A stretch of 64,000 bases of DNA from Botryococcus braunii (lineage: Eukaryota > Chlorophyta > Trebouxiophyceae): positions 118,501-182,500 of the forward strand of contig KV908548.1 in the NCBI GenBank assembly GCA_002005505.1. Direction: 5' to 3'. Each line of letters begins with the position of its first letter. Positions within the stretch are counted from its first letter, which is position 1. Shown here piece by piece: positions 54,599 through 64,000 of this stretch. A program made the position numbers and the translations under genes. The notes under the pieces are model-generated. The model was given only the letters and a program-made list of their open reading frames with translations, was not told the DNA's origin and did no database searches.

Positions 54599-55062
54599 AT
54601 AAGTCGCAATGAGGTCAAACATTCAGTGCGCTCCCGTCATGCACTCTCATCAATGCACACTGCAGTAATATCTAACGGGTCTGAATGTTTGAGCACAATT
54701 ATATCTGGAACGACTTTGAGAATCCTAAACACACCTGCAGTGATGGCACGACGGCAGCGTCAGTTCGTTTCCAGGAACAGCACACAGCACTCTCCAACAG
54801 CAGAGGTTGGTCAAGGATACCAACCTGCTTCGGACAAGTACCGAGCCGTTCCTGGGCTGCCCAGGGATGGCTCGGACTGCAGGGATCTCAAAGCACTACC
54901 ATACGTAATGTCTATTGAAATCGCATATCGTACAAGTCACGTGTTATGTCATTGAGGTACGAGTATGATCTATACCGTTCATAAAGGCTATAGTTTACTC
55001 CGTTGTTGATGGCATGTGACAGGGGATGTCACTAAGTACAGTATTGACCAATTCATTCAACA
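54599..55062 (-). repeat. copia H 5' LTR fragment (inverted)
   Basis: Matches the G-family LTR from its start (TGTTGAATGAATTGG on the minus strand, ending at 55062) inward to the point where B' inserted. It includes a shortened first module. Its orientation is opposite to the H pol gene and 3' LTR, so this end of H has been inverted. GCACA (55063-55067 on the minus strand) is its target copy in element F. Confidence 0.8.
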
Positions 55063-55132
55063 TGTGCCAAACCCATGTGACATACCATCTGGGGACTCGG
55101 GCCTGCTGCCAGCCACAAAGTCCTTGGACATG
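55063..55132 (-). pseudogene. copia F pol fragment 3 (inverted)
   Basis: On the minus strand this encodes SKDFVAGSRPESPDGMSHGF, exactly the residues missing between fragment 2 (…VETPM, 25110) and fragment 4 (TPLPPGHRYCE, 59860). It lies between the X LTR and the H 5' LTR, as the original order requires, but on the opposite strand. Confidence 0.8.
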
Positions 55133-55336
55133 TGTAACGGCAGGAAGCTGCCAGGTCCTGAAACGTGTAGAATTTTGGGCAGGAAACTGCCAGGTTCTGA
55201 ACTGTGTAGGATTCCGGGTTTGATCGAAGGCTCGAGAAAGTGGCACGCGTCTTGGCGTCGAGGGAAGTCCCGGTGCTAGCCGGCTTGTAATAGATTCCGC
55301 TGAAGGCTCTAACCTGACTGGTGTCTCGTGTCTCTT
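55133..55336 (-). repeat. LTR of element X (right copy, inverted, truncated)
   Basis: Reverse complement of 25111-25340, missing the first bases with the GA repeat. On the minus strand it ends CCGTTACA, followed by CATGT, the degenerate target copy in F. The truncated side (55336) is the junction with copia H pol and marks an inversion breakpoint. Confidence 0.65.
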
Positions 55337-58300
55337 AGAGCACCAGTCGCTCATGATTGCAGATTGAGAGCACTGTGGCACTGTAGACTGGGGCACCCAG
55401 GGGAGGTTAATATGAGGCGACTGCAGTCTGAAGATTTGGTCCTGGGCATCCCTGTATCTCTCTCCCCTTGCGCAAACTGTCACTCTTCATGTGAAGCGTG
55501 CATTCAGGGAAAGCACAATCGTCCCCCTTTTGGAACCAGTTCCAGAGCAGCCACTGAGCCCCTTGAGAGAATTCATTTGGACACAGTTGGCCCCATCTCC
55601 CCTACAACTAATACTGGGGAGCGCTTCTTTGTCACGATTGTGGATGAGGCTACGCAATATGTCATAGCCCTGGCAGTAAAAACGAAGGATGCAATCAGTA
55701 GTACAGTCAGAGACCTCCTAATTTTCTGGCAGAGGCAGTTGAACCGCTCTGTTAAGTGCATTCGTACTGACAGGGGGACAGAAGTCCTCAACAGTACATT
55801 GAAGGGCTTTTGTACGCAGGAGGGAATTAAATTTGAGACCTCTGCAGCATACACGCCTCAGCCAAATGGCGTTGCCGAACGGATGAACCGAACAATCAAG
55901 GAGAAGGCCAGAACACTCATGTTGCATGCAGCTGCCAAAGAGTCACTCTGGAAGAAAGCAGTGGAGACAGCCTGCATCCTGTACAATATGGGACCTGTGA
56001 CTGGACGTGACAAGACGCCTTATGAAGCCTTCCATGGGGTAAAGCCCGATGTATCCCTGCTCAGGACTTTTGGCTGTCTAGCACATGTGCACATACCTGA
56101 TCACCACAGGGGAGTGTTTGAGTCTAAGACCTCCCCTGGTCTCTTCACAGGGTCTTCCAGTGTGTCAAAGGCATATAGAATTTATATGCCTGTGACACAC
56201 TTCATATTTTTTTTGGAAACGGGATTTGGAAAGAAAGCAGAGACGTTACCTTTCTGGAGCACATAAGGGGCGCAGACAGAGTGGGGCTTAGCACCATGTC
56301 TCCTGTGAGTCCAAATGCAGTCCAGCAGCCCTTTTCCTTGCCTTTTGTGCAAGAGGAGGGCCAGCAGTCCTTGGGTCAGTTGTCTTTTTGGGACTCAGAT
56401 GATCCTGAGCCGCTCTGCAACCGAGAGGTCAACGCGCAACAGTCCGGACCTGACTCTCCCTTTGCAACCACCCCCTGTGCAACTGCCCCATGTGCAATCA
56501 ACCCCTGTGAGAATTCTGAGACTACAAGTGTCAACATGGACGGGGAGCCCACTTCCTCGGAGCTGAGCCATACGTAGTCCGGCCACAGCTGGTCCGTACT
56601 CGGACACATGGAGAACCTGGCGCGAGGAGGCCAGGAGACCAAGTCACACCTGCAACGATTGAATAATGTGCAAGAATGTGTTCGAATGGAAGTTGGGGCC
56701 ATGAGTGTCCGAGGGCAAGACGGGCTGACCCGGCAGCAACGGTATGATCAGAGAGTAGCAGCACGTGAGGCTGCAGCTGAGGTCACTGCGGGACATGATG
56801 GAGATGTGAGTGATGGAGAGAATAGAAGAATGTCAGAGGCCATTTGCCCAGGGGAAGCAACTGAAGCTCAGCCTGATGGACAGGACTTGGCCAGGCTGGA
56901 GGGCATGTCTGATCATGTAAGCGCTGAGAGTGAGGCAAGAGAGGTCAGTTTGGAGATTTCCAATCAGACACTTGATGGACAAAGGGAGTCTTCAGATGGC
57001 CAGGCTCTACGTGCTTGTGAGGGACACACTGGGGAGTCACACGTGTGTTGTGAGAGTACAAGTGTGGATGAGAGAGACACCACTGCAGGGTCTCGCACAG
57101 TGCCAGATTATGCGGCGCCTTTGAGTGATGAGTGCGTTTGGGACATGATGAGTGATGTAAGACCGAGATTGAGTGGAGCAGCATGTGAATCCTCCAAGGA
57201 GAGAAAGCTGCAGACACCTGCAGAGTGGGAGAGAGTCAGAGAGGTGTGTAACGCAGTAACCTCGAGCGAAAGAGTAGTGGAAGCACGTGCGTGTGAGCCT
57301 AGAGAGGATAGCCATGTTGTGCATAATCAAACTGAATCCTGTAAAGGGTCAGATACCTGGGGTGAGGTGGTCCAAGGTGCCAGTCCCTGGAAACCTCAGG
57401 GAGGCGCAAAGATCCCCTCAGTGGGAATTCTGGCGCCAGGCAATGCAAGAGGAGCATGATTCTCTTGATGCGCACGAGGTGATGGAGTACGTTGAGAGAC
57501 CCAGGGGACACAAGGTGATCCCTGTGCATTGGATCTTCTCTGTGAAGACTGATGCACATGGGAACGTGTTAAGATTTAAGGCTCGGCTTGTGGCCCAGGG
57601 CTGTAGACAGATTCCTTGAGTTGATGTAGATGAGGTCTTCGCACCTACCAGTAGCTATGGGTCCAGGAGGACTTTGCTAGCAACTGCTGCAGCAAAGAAC
57701 ATGGAAATTCACCGGGTGGATATAAAGACCGCCTTTTTGAATGGTGAATTAGAGGAGGAAGTGTATGTGACACAGCCTCCTGGGTTTGATAATGGCAACC
57801 CCAACATTGTGTGCAGATTGCGTAAGGCCCTTTATGGCCTGAAGCAGGCTCCCAGGGCCTGGCACAAGACCCTGAATGAGAAGCTGCTAAGTATGGGATA
57901 TGAAGTGCGTAAGAGCGATGCGGGAGTTTACATCAAGAGACACGAGGATGGGGAGCTGTCATACATGCTTGTGTATGTTGATGATCTTTTGATTGTGGCA
58001 ATGGGTGCGGAAGAGATAGAGTGGGTGAAAAAGGAGCTGTTGGGAAGCTTCAAGATTCATGACCTTGGTGAAGTCAAGGATTTCTTGGGCTGCCAGATCC
58101 TGAGAGATAGAGAGAATCGGTGCCTATCACTGAGCTGTGTGCCTAACATTGATGCACTGTGTGAGAAGTTTGGGGTGAGTGCTGAGTCACGTACAGTCGA
58201 TACTGCCATGAGTAAAGACTTTGTGATGTCCCCACACAGTGCCCCAGGTTACAGTGGGTGAGACCAGCTTTGGGTCTGGGACTCCACTGCCTCCCGGGCA

Positions 58301-58964
58301 TAGATATTGTGAGCTTGTTGGGTCTCTGTTGTATATTGCTAATACAACTCGACCTGATATAGCTCAGGCTGTGGGCGTTCTGTCCCGTTACCGGAACGCC
58401 CCCACCACTGCCCACATGAATGAGGGCTTGAGGGTATTGAGGTATCTTCAGTCTACTCGAGAGTGTGTGTTAGTGCTGGGAGGGAAAGGGCCTGTGTTAG
58501 AAGGTCATGTTGATGCAGATTATGCTGGCGATATTGACAGCAGGCATTCTACCTCAGGGTAATGTGCTATCAGTGTTCGGCAGTGCTGTGGTCTGGGGTA
58601 GTAAGAAGCAACATTCAGTTGCTACCTCCACTCTAGAGGCGGAATTCATGGCAACCAGTCAGGCTATTAAGGAGCTTAAGTGGCTGCGTGGGTTCATGGA
58701 GGAAATCGGAACTCCTCCTTGGTCTGTGAAGCTATACTGTGACAATCAGGGGTGCATTGCTAACCTGAAAAACCCACTGTATAGCAAATATACTAAGCAC
58801 ATTGCCGTGTGCTTCCACTTTGCACGTGAAGCTATTGCAAAGGGGCAGGTTACACTCTGATATGTGGAGTCTGCAAGGAACAAGCCAGACATGCTGACAA
58901 AGCCTCTCGCTCGCCCTGTCTTCCAGGTGCACAGGCGAGCATTTGGACTTGTGAAGATGACATA
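55337..58964 (+). pseudogene. copia H pol (lacks gag and protease)
   Basis: Begins in the pre-integrase domain (DCRLRALWHCRLGHPGEVNM), then CANCHSSCEACIQGKH, SAAYTPQPNGVAERMNR, and an about 25-bp insertion near 56190 that shifts the frame. TAG 56575-56577 in the linker and a frameshift near 57330 follow; RT has FKARLVAQGCRQIP with TGA 57617-57619 before [23 protein letters not shown] and YVDDLLIV. Further shifts lie near 58236 and 58560, with TGA 58858-58860. RNase H ends KPDMLTKPLARPVFQ...LVKMT at 58964. The TAG and the TGA at 57617 are identical to lesions in copy G. Confidence 0.88.
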
Positions 58965-58980
58965 GGTGACAGGGTGCTGT

Positions 58981-58990
58981 CAAGGGGAAG
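58981..58990 (+). promoter_or_regulatory. copia H polypurine tract
   Basis: CAAGGGGAAG, directly before the 3' LTR. Confidence 0.75.
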
Positions 58991-59859
58991 TGTTTAATGA
59001 ATTGGTCAATACTGTACTTAGTGACATCCCCTGTCACATGCCATCAACAGCGGAGTAAACTATAGCCTTTATGAACGGTATAGATCATACTCGTACCTCA
59101 ATGACATAACACGTGACTTGTACGATATGCGATCTAAATAGACATTACGTATGGTAGTACTTTAGGATCCCTGCAGTCCGAGCCATCCCTGGGCAGCCCA
59201 GGAACGGCTCGGTACTTGTCCGAAGCATGTTGGTATCCTTGACCAACCTCTACTGTTGGAGAGTGCTGTGTGCTGTTCCTGGAAACGTTGTAGCGTGGAC
59301 GGTTTTTCCCACATGCTACGAACTGACGCTGACGTCGTGCCATCACTGCAGGTGTGTTTAGGATTCTCAAAGTCGTTCCAGATATGATTGTGCTCAAACA
59401 TTCAGACCAGTTAGATATTACTGCAGTGTGCATTGATGAGAGTGCATGACGAGAGCGCACTGAATGTTTGACCTCATTGCGACTTATGTTAAAGTCCACC
59501 GTTGTGGCGGTAAGATAGTTTCACTGTACAAACATCACAAAGAGACCTTGCTGAGTTACTGATGAACTATTTTTGTATTCTAGTGACGTAAAGTAGACAT
59601 CGCAAGGCCTCTTTGGTGCTGATCTCTGCTATCAGGCAAGGCGTAGTGTTACGTGGTCTTTAGCAAGAGTGAGAGCAGTTAACATCATATGTAAGACTTG
59701 TCCGAAGCATGTTGGTATCCTTGACCAACCTCTACTGTTGGAGAGTGCTGTGTGCTGTTCCTGGAAACGTTGTAGCGTGGACGGTTTTTCCCACAGGCTA
59801 CGAACTGACGCTGCCGTCGTGCCATCACTGCAGGTGACGCCGAAAGCAGAAATGCTTTA
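58991..59859 (+). repeat. copia H 3' LTR
   Basis: 869 bp, the same length as the G LTRs; TGTTTAATGAATTGG to AAATGCTTTA. Modules M1 59214-59351 and M2 59696-59833 are 138 bp each, ending CATCACTGCAG. The terminal hairpin is AAAGCA-GAAA-TGCTTT, fully paired, with a base pair different from G. GCACC (59860-59864) is the right target copy. Confidence 0.9.
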
Positions 59860-60554
59860 GCACCCCATTGCCACCTGGCCACAGATATTGCGAGTTGATT
59901 GGGTCTCTACTGTACATTGCCAATACTACACGCCCTGACATTTCTCAAGCTGTTGGGGTGTTGTCAAGGTACATGATGACACCCACTACTTCACACTGGA
60001 ATGAAGCCATTCGAGTGTTGAAGTATCTTAGAGATACCAGAGATCTTGCTCTTACCCTGGGAGGGAAGGATCCTGAGCTAGAACGCTATGTTGATGCCGA
60101 CTATGCCGGGGACCTGGATCATAGGTATTCCACTACTGGCTATGTTCTATCTGTCTATGGTAGTACCGTAGTTTGAGGGAGTAAGAAGCAGAGCTCAGTT
60201 GCCACCTCTAATGTGCAGGCAGAGTTCATTGCAGCAGGTCATATTGTGAAGGAAGCCAACTGGTTACGGGGCTTCTTGGAAGAGATAGGGGCTGCTCCTT
60301 GGAGGGTCAAGATTTTCTGTGACAGCCAAGGTTGCATTTCCAATTTGCGGAATCCTCTTTATTAATAATATTCCAAATTCACAAAGCATGTTGCCGTAAG
60401 CTTCCACTATGCTAGGGAAGCAATGGCATTGGGGCAGGTAGATATCCTCTGTGTGGAATCTGCTCGCAACGTGGCTGATATCATGACCAAGCCACTTGCC
60501 AAGCCCGTGTTTGTCGGTCACCTTGATTCACTAGGTTTAAGAAGATACACATAA
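59860..60554 (+). pseudogene. copia F pol fragment 4 (RT end, RNase H)
   Basis: PLPPGHRYCELIGSLLYIAN, TRPDISQAVGVLSRYMMTP, VDADYAGDLDHRYSTTGY, a stop at VV*GSKKQSSVATS, KIFCDSQGCISNLRNPLY, two stops, KFTKHVAVSFHYAREAM, VADIMTKPLAKPVF, RRYT and TAA 60552-60554. It completes element F after the H insertion. Confidence 0.88.
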
Positions 60555-60574
60555 AGCATGCAGGCAAAGGGAAG

Positions 60575-61251
60575 TGTTGAGTTTTGAACATTAATACTAG
60601 GTGCCTTAAGGCGATCTTCATGTACACTATTAGGATATGGGTCCATTGAGAACTTAAGGTACTTGCGACACGGCAAAAACTGGACGCTAGATAAAGTACA
60701 ATCTGATCTAGATTACGCGTTGTTGTGAAAAGGCTATTAAAGATGCAGTCACCGCACATTCGAGCAACTGGTTTGGAAGATCCTGGGAACGTATGGGTGC
60801 CAGTCTTGTTCATGCAGTTGATTGTGTTCATAGCCGGCAGTCGTGTAAGGCTGTAGCGTGAGGAAAACACCCACTTACGACCTGTCTGCTCTTCACAGGT
60901 GCGGTGCGGCAGCATGTGTTGTGTCATTGTTGCTATTGTGAGAGTGAACAAGCTTAGTGTACCCTGAAGTCACTTAACAGACAAGGGACAGTGACTTCAG
61001 GGAGTATAGGCATGTACTTAAACGTAGCCGTCTGAAGCCTTATCTAGTAGTTGCTTGCTTGGTGCTGAAGTACAAGACAATGATGTAACGGAACTGGTTT
61101 GGAAAGATCCTGGGCACGTATGGGTGCCAGTCTTGTTAATGCAGTTGATTGTGTTCATAGCACGCAGTCGTCAAGGACTGTAGCGTGAGCAACACACCCA
61201 CTTACGACCTGTCTGCTCTTCAGAGGTGATGCCGAATGCCCATAACCTAAC
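60575..61251 (+). repeat. copia F 3' LTR with duplicated module
   Basis: Starts TGTTGAGTTTTG right after the purine tract GGCAAAGGGAAG. Modules M1 60767-60898 (132 bp) and M2 61092-61225 (134 bp) run AACTGGTTTGG to CTGCTCTTCASAG. M1 is followed by GTGCGG, M2 by the tail GTGATGCCGAATGCCCATAACC. The right end is not certain because a D-type LTR follows with no clear gap; 61251 is an estimate. Confidence 0.7.
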
Positions 61252-61716
61252 ACTTTTGTCATCGGCGTAAGGCAGCCTAGCTGATAGAACTGCCCAGCTG
61301 ATCAACCTGCTCTAACTCTCCCCGGTTCGCTGCCGCAGGTGAGAAATATTTTCTCTGTTGTGTATAGAATTGACACCAAGAGACGGCTTATATGCTTTAA
61401 CTAGTTGACTATTGATTATCTGTATGTTGATTAGTTGCGGAGAAACTCTCTATGTGTCATGTTCAGCTAGATAGAGATCACGAGTGATCTATGCTAGTAT
61501 AAAGCAGGCATGTAGCTTTGATATAGACAAATGCTTAAGCCTTCACAGGCTCTTGATGTAATGGCTTGCTTAGCCTCACCAATTTATGGTTTGAATGTGA
61601 AAATAGCAAGGCTTTTGTCATCGGCGTAAGGCAGCCGCATTGAACCGCCCAGCTGTCTGCTCTAACTCTCTCCCGTTCGTTGCCGCAGGTCTTATGCCAA
61701 GAACCAAAAGATAACA
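61252..61716 (+). repeat. copia D-type LTR remnant with duplicated module
   Basis: Modules 61253-61338 and 61612-61688 run CTTTTGTCATCGGCGTAAGG to TGCCGCAG. The first is followed by GTGAGAAA, a good splice donor; the second by the tail CTTATGCC...AACCAAAAGATAACA. It matches the single-module D LTR at 16558-16964, including CACCAATTTATGGTTTG upstream of the second module. Its U3 is missing. Confidence 0.65.
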
Positions 61717-62064
61717 ATTCAGCTGAGGAGTCTGGAGGGGATGAGGAAGCGCAAGAGAAGGTGTAGGACATATATGATCCTGATGGTAAGTTACATAGAA
61801 GTAGTTGTTATATAAACAAGTAGGTCATCCAGATAGATGCACCAATTGACTGTCAATACCAACATAAGGTGGCAACTGGTGCGATAATCAGTAGATCCGA
61901 AAGCTTCCAAGCAAAATGCATACATAATGCTGCTTATACAGAAGAGATCACTGGTAAATGAGTCAATGTGTCAAAAGGATAGGACTCAACACATAAAAGT
62001 GACTTCCTCAGGGTTTGAGAGGTTTTGACGGCGACGTGGCCACTGGGGCCCAGTGGCCACTGGC
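61717..62064. other. Unassigned sequence with a 12-bp perfect hairpin
   Basis: No gene or known repeat seen. An acidic frame (AEESGGDEEAQEKV) just after the D LTR ends in a stop followed by GTAAG and could be an old exon, but support is weak. At 62036-62060 there is a perfect inverted repeat, GTGGCCACTGGG, with a one-base loop. Confidence 0.35.
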
Positions 62065-62581
62065 CAGTAGGGTTGGCAAATTTCCGTATTTTGGCCTTGA
62101 ACACGGTACATATGTATATGGAAAACTGTACGTACAGCTATACGGAGTGGGCGAACCATTGGAACAAGCATGCAATACTAATTATGATGGACCACCGTAT
62201 AGCAGCGTAGTGATTTTATCATCTTCATCCTCAAATCTAGGTCCAAAATATTTACTGGGAGTGCGGGCAAAAGTCCCCAGACTTTGCAAATCCAGGATGA
62301 TCTTCTTCCTGATTTGAGACAATTAACAATCTTTTCCAATTTGAGGCACTTAGTCTCTAAAAATGTCATGAAACGTCTTTTATTTACATGACTTTTTTGG
62401 TTTTTCTGGCCCCTGGTTCCGGGATCTGTACTGCAAGTGATAGTGCAGTACTAAAAGTGTACCGGATTGGCACCGGACAACCGTATACTTAGCCGTACCC
62501 TGGCCAAGGTTACGGCACGTATAGGGGTTACGATACGTACACCATACACTATACGAAAGCGTACAATTGCCAACACTACTG
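62065..62581. mobile_element. MITE-like element with terminal inverted repeats
   Basis: CAGTAGGGTTGGCAA at 62065-62079 is the inverted partner of TTGCCAACACTACTG at 62567-62581 (one mismatch). The interior is AT-rich, with many GTA/TAC palindromic stretches and no credible coding frame. CAG ends suggest a hAT-type non-autonomous element, but I find no clean 8-bp target duplication. Confidence 0.5.
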
Positions 62582-62785
62582 GCCAGGCTCAAAACTTCGG
62601 ATTTCACTTCCGGGGGTCCGGCGGCCTGACTCCGGCGGCCGGCCCCCAGTGGGACCTCCAGCCAGCCCACGGCACCAGCCCAGCGCAGATTGTTGTAACG
62701 GGCTGCTTACGACACAAAACAAATGAGGGACATTCTTTCTGATCGAGTTGAGAACTGCACATCAGCTGGAGTTTGAAAGTGTCAA
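62582..62785. other. Non-coding sequence, possible GC-rich promoter region
   Basis: Locally GC-rich around 62600-62690, lying just upstream of a possible first exon. No specific element can be named. Confidence 0.25.
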
Positions 62786-62894
62786 ATGGTCCGAGGACGA
62801 GGAGGTAGAGGGCGAGGTCGAGGCGGGCGGGGCCGCCCAAGGAGGGATTCCGTTGATGGATCCGAGAGCGATGTGGAAGACACGTTACCCAAAG
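62786..62894 (+). CDS. Possible first exon, RGG-rich N-terminus
   Basis: An ATG at 62786 opens a strongly biased frame: MVRGRGGRGRGRGGRG, then RPRRDSVDGSESDVEDTLPKG. It is followed by a plausible donor, AAAG|GTGCCT, at 62894/62895. The exon would end in phase 1. It joins in frame to the segment at 63721-63809. RGG boxes are typical of RNA-binding proteins, but the function is unknown. It is the only non-transposon coding candidate in the window and could equally be part of an unrecognised transposon gene. Confidence 0.4.
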
Positions 62895-63720
62895 GTGCCT
62901 TTCTTTCGTGATGTTCCGTGAGGGTTTGCTAAAGAGGGCATACATTCTTTCAAACGAATGTGCAGGAGGCCTGTGCAAGTTTCTTTCAGGATCTGTAACG
63001 TAAACCTGAAGTTATAAGTTGTTTCGATTGCACTGCTTCTGCGATGTGCATTCATGGTTCATTATTTTAGTTTAGGTCGATTGGATTAAATATCTTGTCA
63101 CTCCGCAACCCGGCACACGGATAAGGGGCCTCTAAGGAGACACTTTGGGAGGAGGGCTAGTTAACTTACATACCACATGTTCACTCCTGGTAGGATAAAA
63201 TATACCCTGCAAGAATACCTTCCATATTCAGCCTACTCTGGACACTCTTTTCACTGCCTCCAGTTCTGTCAACTTAGTAACTGTTGGACGTCTGGTTCTG
63301 CTAATACCAGATAGAGCATCCCATTCAGCATGTTACTGCGAACACGCTTACTTGAGAAGTCTAAGCGAAATATCCACAGACAAATTTGCTCTGCCACTGA
63401 CAAAGAATAAACCTGTTGTGTGGCAGTTTCTGGTGTTTCCATATGCAGCGAGGAGCTGGTGTAGAAATACGGCATTACAGCATTTGTGCCTCTCTTCACA
63501 TGTGTCACTTGTAAATGCATACGGCTATCTGGCCATCTCATAAACCAACATCTGTCTTACAGTGGCAAGGGCCTGCAAATTCACTACATTTGCATGTCAA
63601 AGTATTTACCCTGGGCAAATGTCTGCTGGTTTTGTAAGTCTTGTAGGGGAGTGTTTCAGACAAGTTTCAGATTGTTGCCCTTTTCACTGCTGGGTCTGAT
63701 CAAGGTCGCCGCAAGTGCAG
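62895..63720 (+). other. Possible intron, otherwise no feature
   Basis: Would be an intron of 826 nt (GTGCCT to AAGTGCAG) between the two possible exons. Short open frames on both strands (for example 63269-63541) match nothing I recognise. Confidence 0.3.
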
Positions 63721-63809
63721 GAGGCCAAAGCGCGACGGTTGGGTTGATGCCTCCAAGCGATAGCGAAACAGATGAGAGCGAGGATGATCCACACACGGGA
63801 AAGCGCCAG
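63721..63809 (+). CDS. Possible second exon, acidic Ser/Asp-rich
   Basis: After the acceptor GTGCAG the frame required by exon 1 reads GQSATVGLMPPSDSETDES then EDDPHTGKRQ, and ends at CCAG|GTGCCG (63809/63810). Without splicing the frame continues to a stop at 63875. The matching phase and the continued SD/SE-rich composition support one gene with 62786-62894. Confidence 0.35.
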
Positions 63810-64000
63810 GTGCCGTGTCCTTATTATCAGCAGTCTGTACCAGGGGCTTCGTCAGGGGCCTGGCCCGGTTCATAGTTGGCTTCAACAGATCACTACTTAC
63901 AACGGCAGTCTTCTCATAGATAAAGCTATGCCCGTCCAATACCAAGTGTCAAAAGGCTGCAGGAGGAGGAATGGCAACGGTGGCTTGCAATTTGAGTTAA
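63810..64000. other. No feature recognised at the right edge
   Basis: No gene, repeat or RNA signal that I can support. Confidence 0.3.

Noticed and set aside
61689..61790. Possible host exon after the D LTR (GCAG|GTCTTATG to GATG|GTAAG)
   Set aside because: The first 28 bases align with the D LTR tail, and the frame holds a stop, so the exon reading is not supported.
62015..62317. 100-codon frame
   Set aside because: Most of it lies inside the MITE-like element and follows its palindromic repeats.

Overview
This window is a eukaryotic, repeat-dense stretch. More than 90% of it is retrotransposon sequence, and I can defend no complete host gene. The evidence for a eukaryote is spliceosomal-type introns (GT...AG with TACTAAT-like branch sites), Ty1/copia and Ty3/gypsy LTR elements (one gypsy lineage with a chromodomain), and a LINE with an L1-type ORF1. 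The initiator-tRNA-half primer sites and the mix of clades fit an alga or an invertebrate; I cannot decide the species from sequence.

Layout. (1) 1-13860: an old minus-strand copia element (A) is split by a LINE (337-5461, TSD TCCCA) and by a plus-strand copia element (B, 6119-13808, TSD GGGGA/CGGGA). (2) 13861-16964: the 3' part of a minus-strand chromodomain gypsy element (E) with an internal duplication, then the 5' end of a minus-strand copia element (D). (3) 16965-61251: a plus-strand copia element (F) in four pieces. It was hit by copia C (17455-24790, TSD AATGG), by an LTR element X (TSD GATGT/CATGT) that itself received copia G (25417-32618, TSD GTAAG), and by copia H (TSD GCACA/GCACC). 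One piece of F, with the 5' LTR of H and an X LTR, is inverted. (4) 32624-49908: a minus-strand chromodomain gypsy element (I) split by two near-identical gypsy copies in opposite orientation, J (34876-40045, TSD TGTTT) and K (40804-47027, TSD CATGA). (5) 49909-54598: a second copy of the B family (B'). (6) 60575-64000: the F 3' LTR, a D-type LTR remnant, a MITE-like element and sparse unique sequence with two possible exons.

The most striking observation concerns LTR design. In family B each LTR carries an intron-containing module (three exons, two introns) followed by a second module that is the same three exons with both introns removed exactly at GT...AG; exon lengths match to the base (126/59/65 in B, 127/59/65 in B'). 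The 3' end of the spliced module is also a splice acceptor, so splicing from the first module would give a leader identical to the second. Families C, G/H, F and D show a one-exon version: two copies of a module, of equal or near-equal length, each ending in AG followed by GT in the first copy. I infer that the distal module is rewritten at each replication by minus-strand strong-stop cDNA made from spliced RNA. I know of no described LTR element with this arrangement.

All copia elements whose 5' end is visible carry a primer-binding site matching the anticodon region of initiator tRNA-Met (the half-tRNA priming known from Drosophila copia). Several pairs of copies (G/H, J/K) share the same inactivating lesions, which suggests mobilisation in trans of defective lineages.
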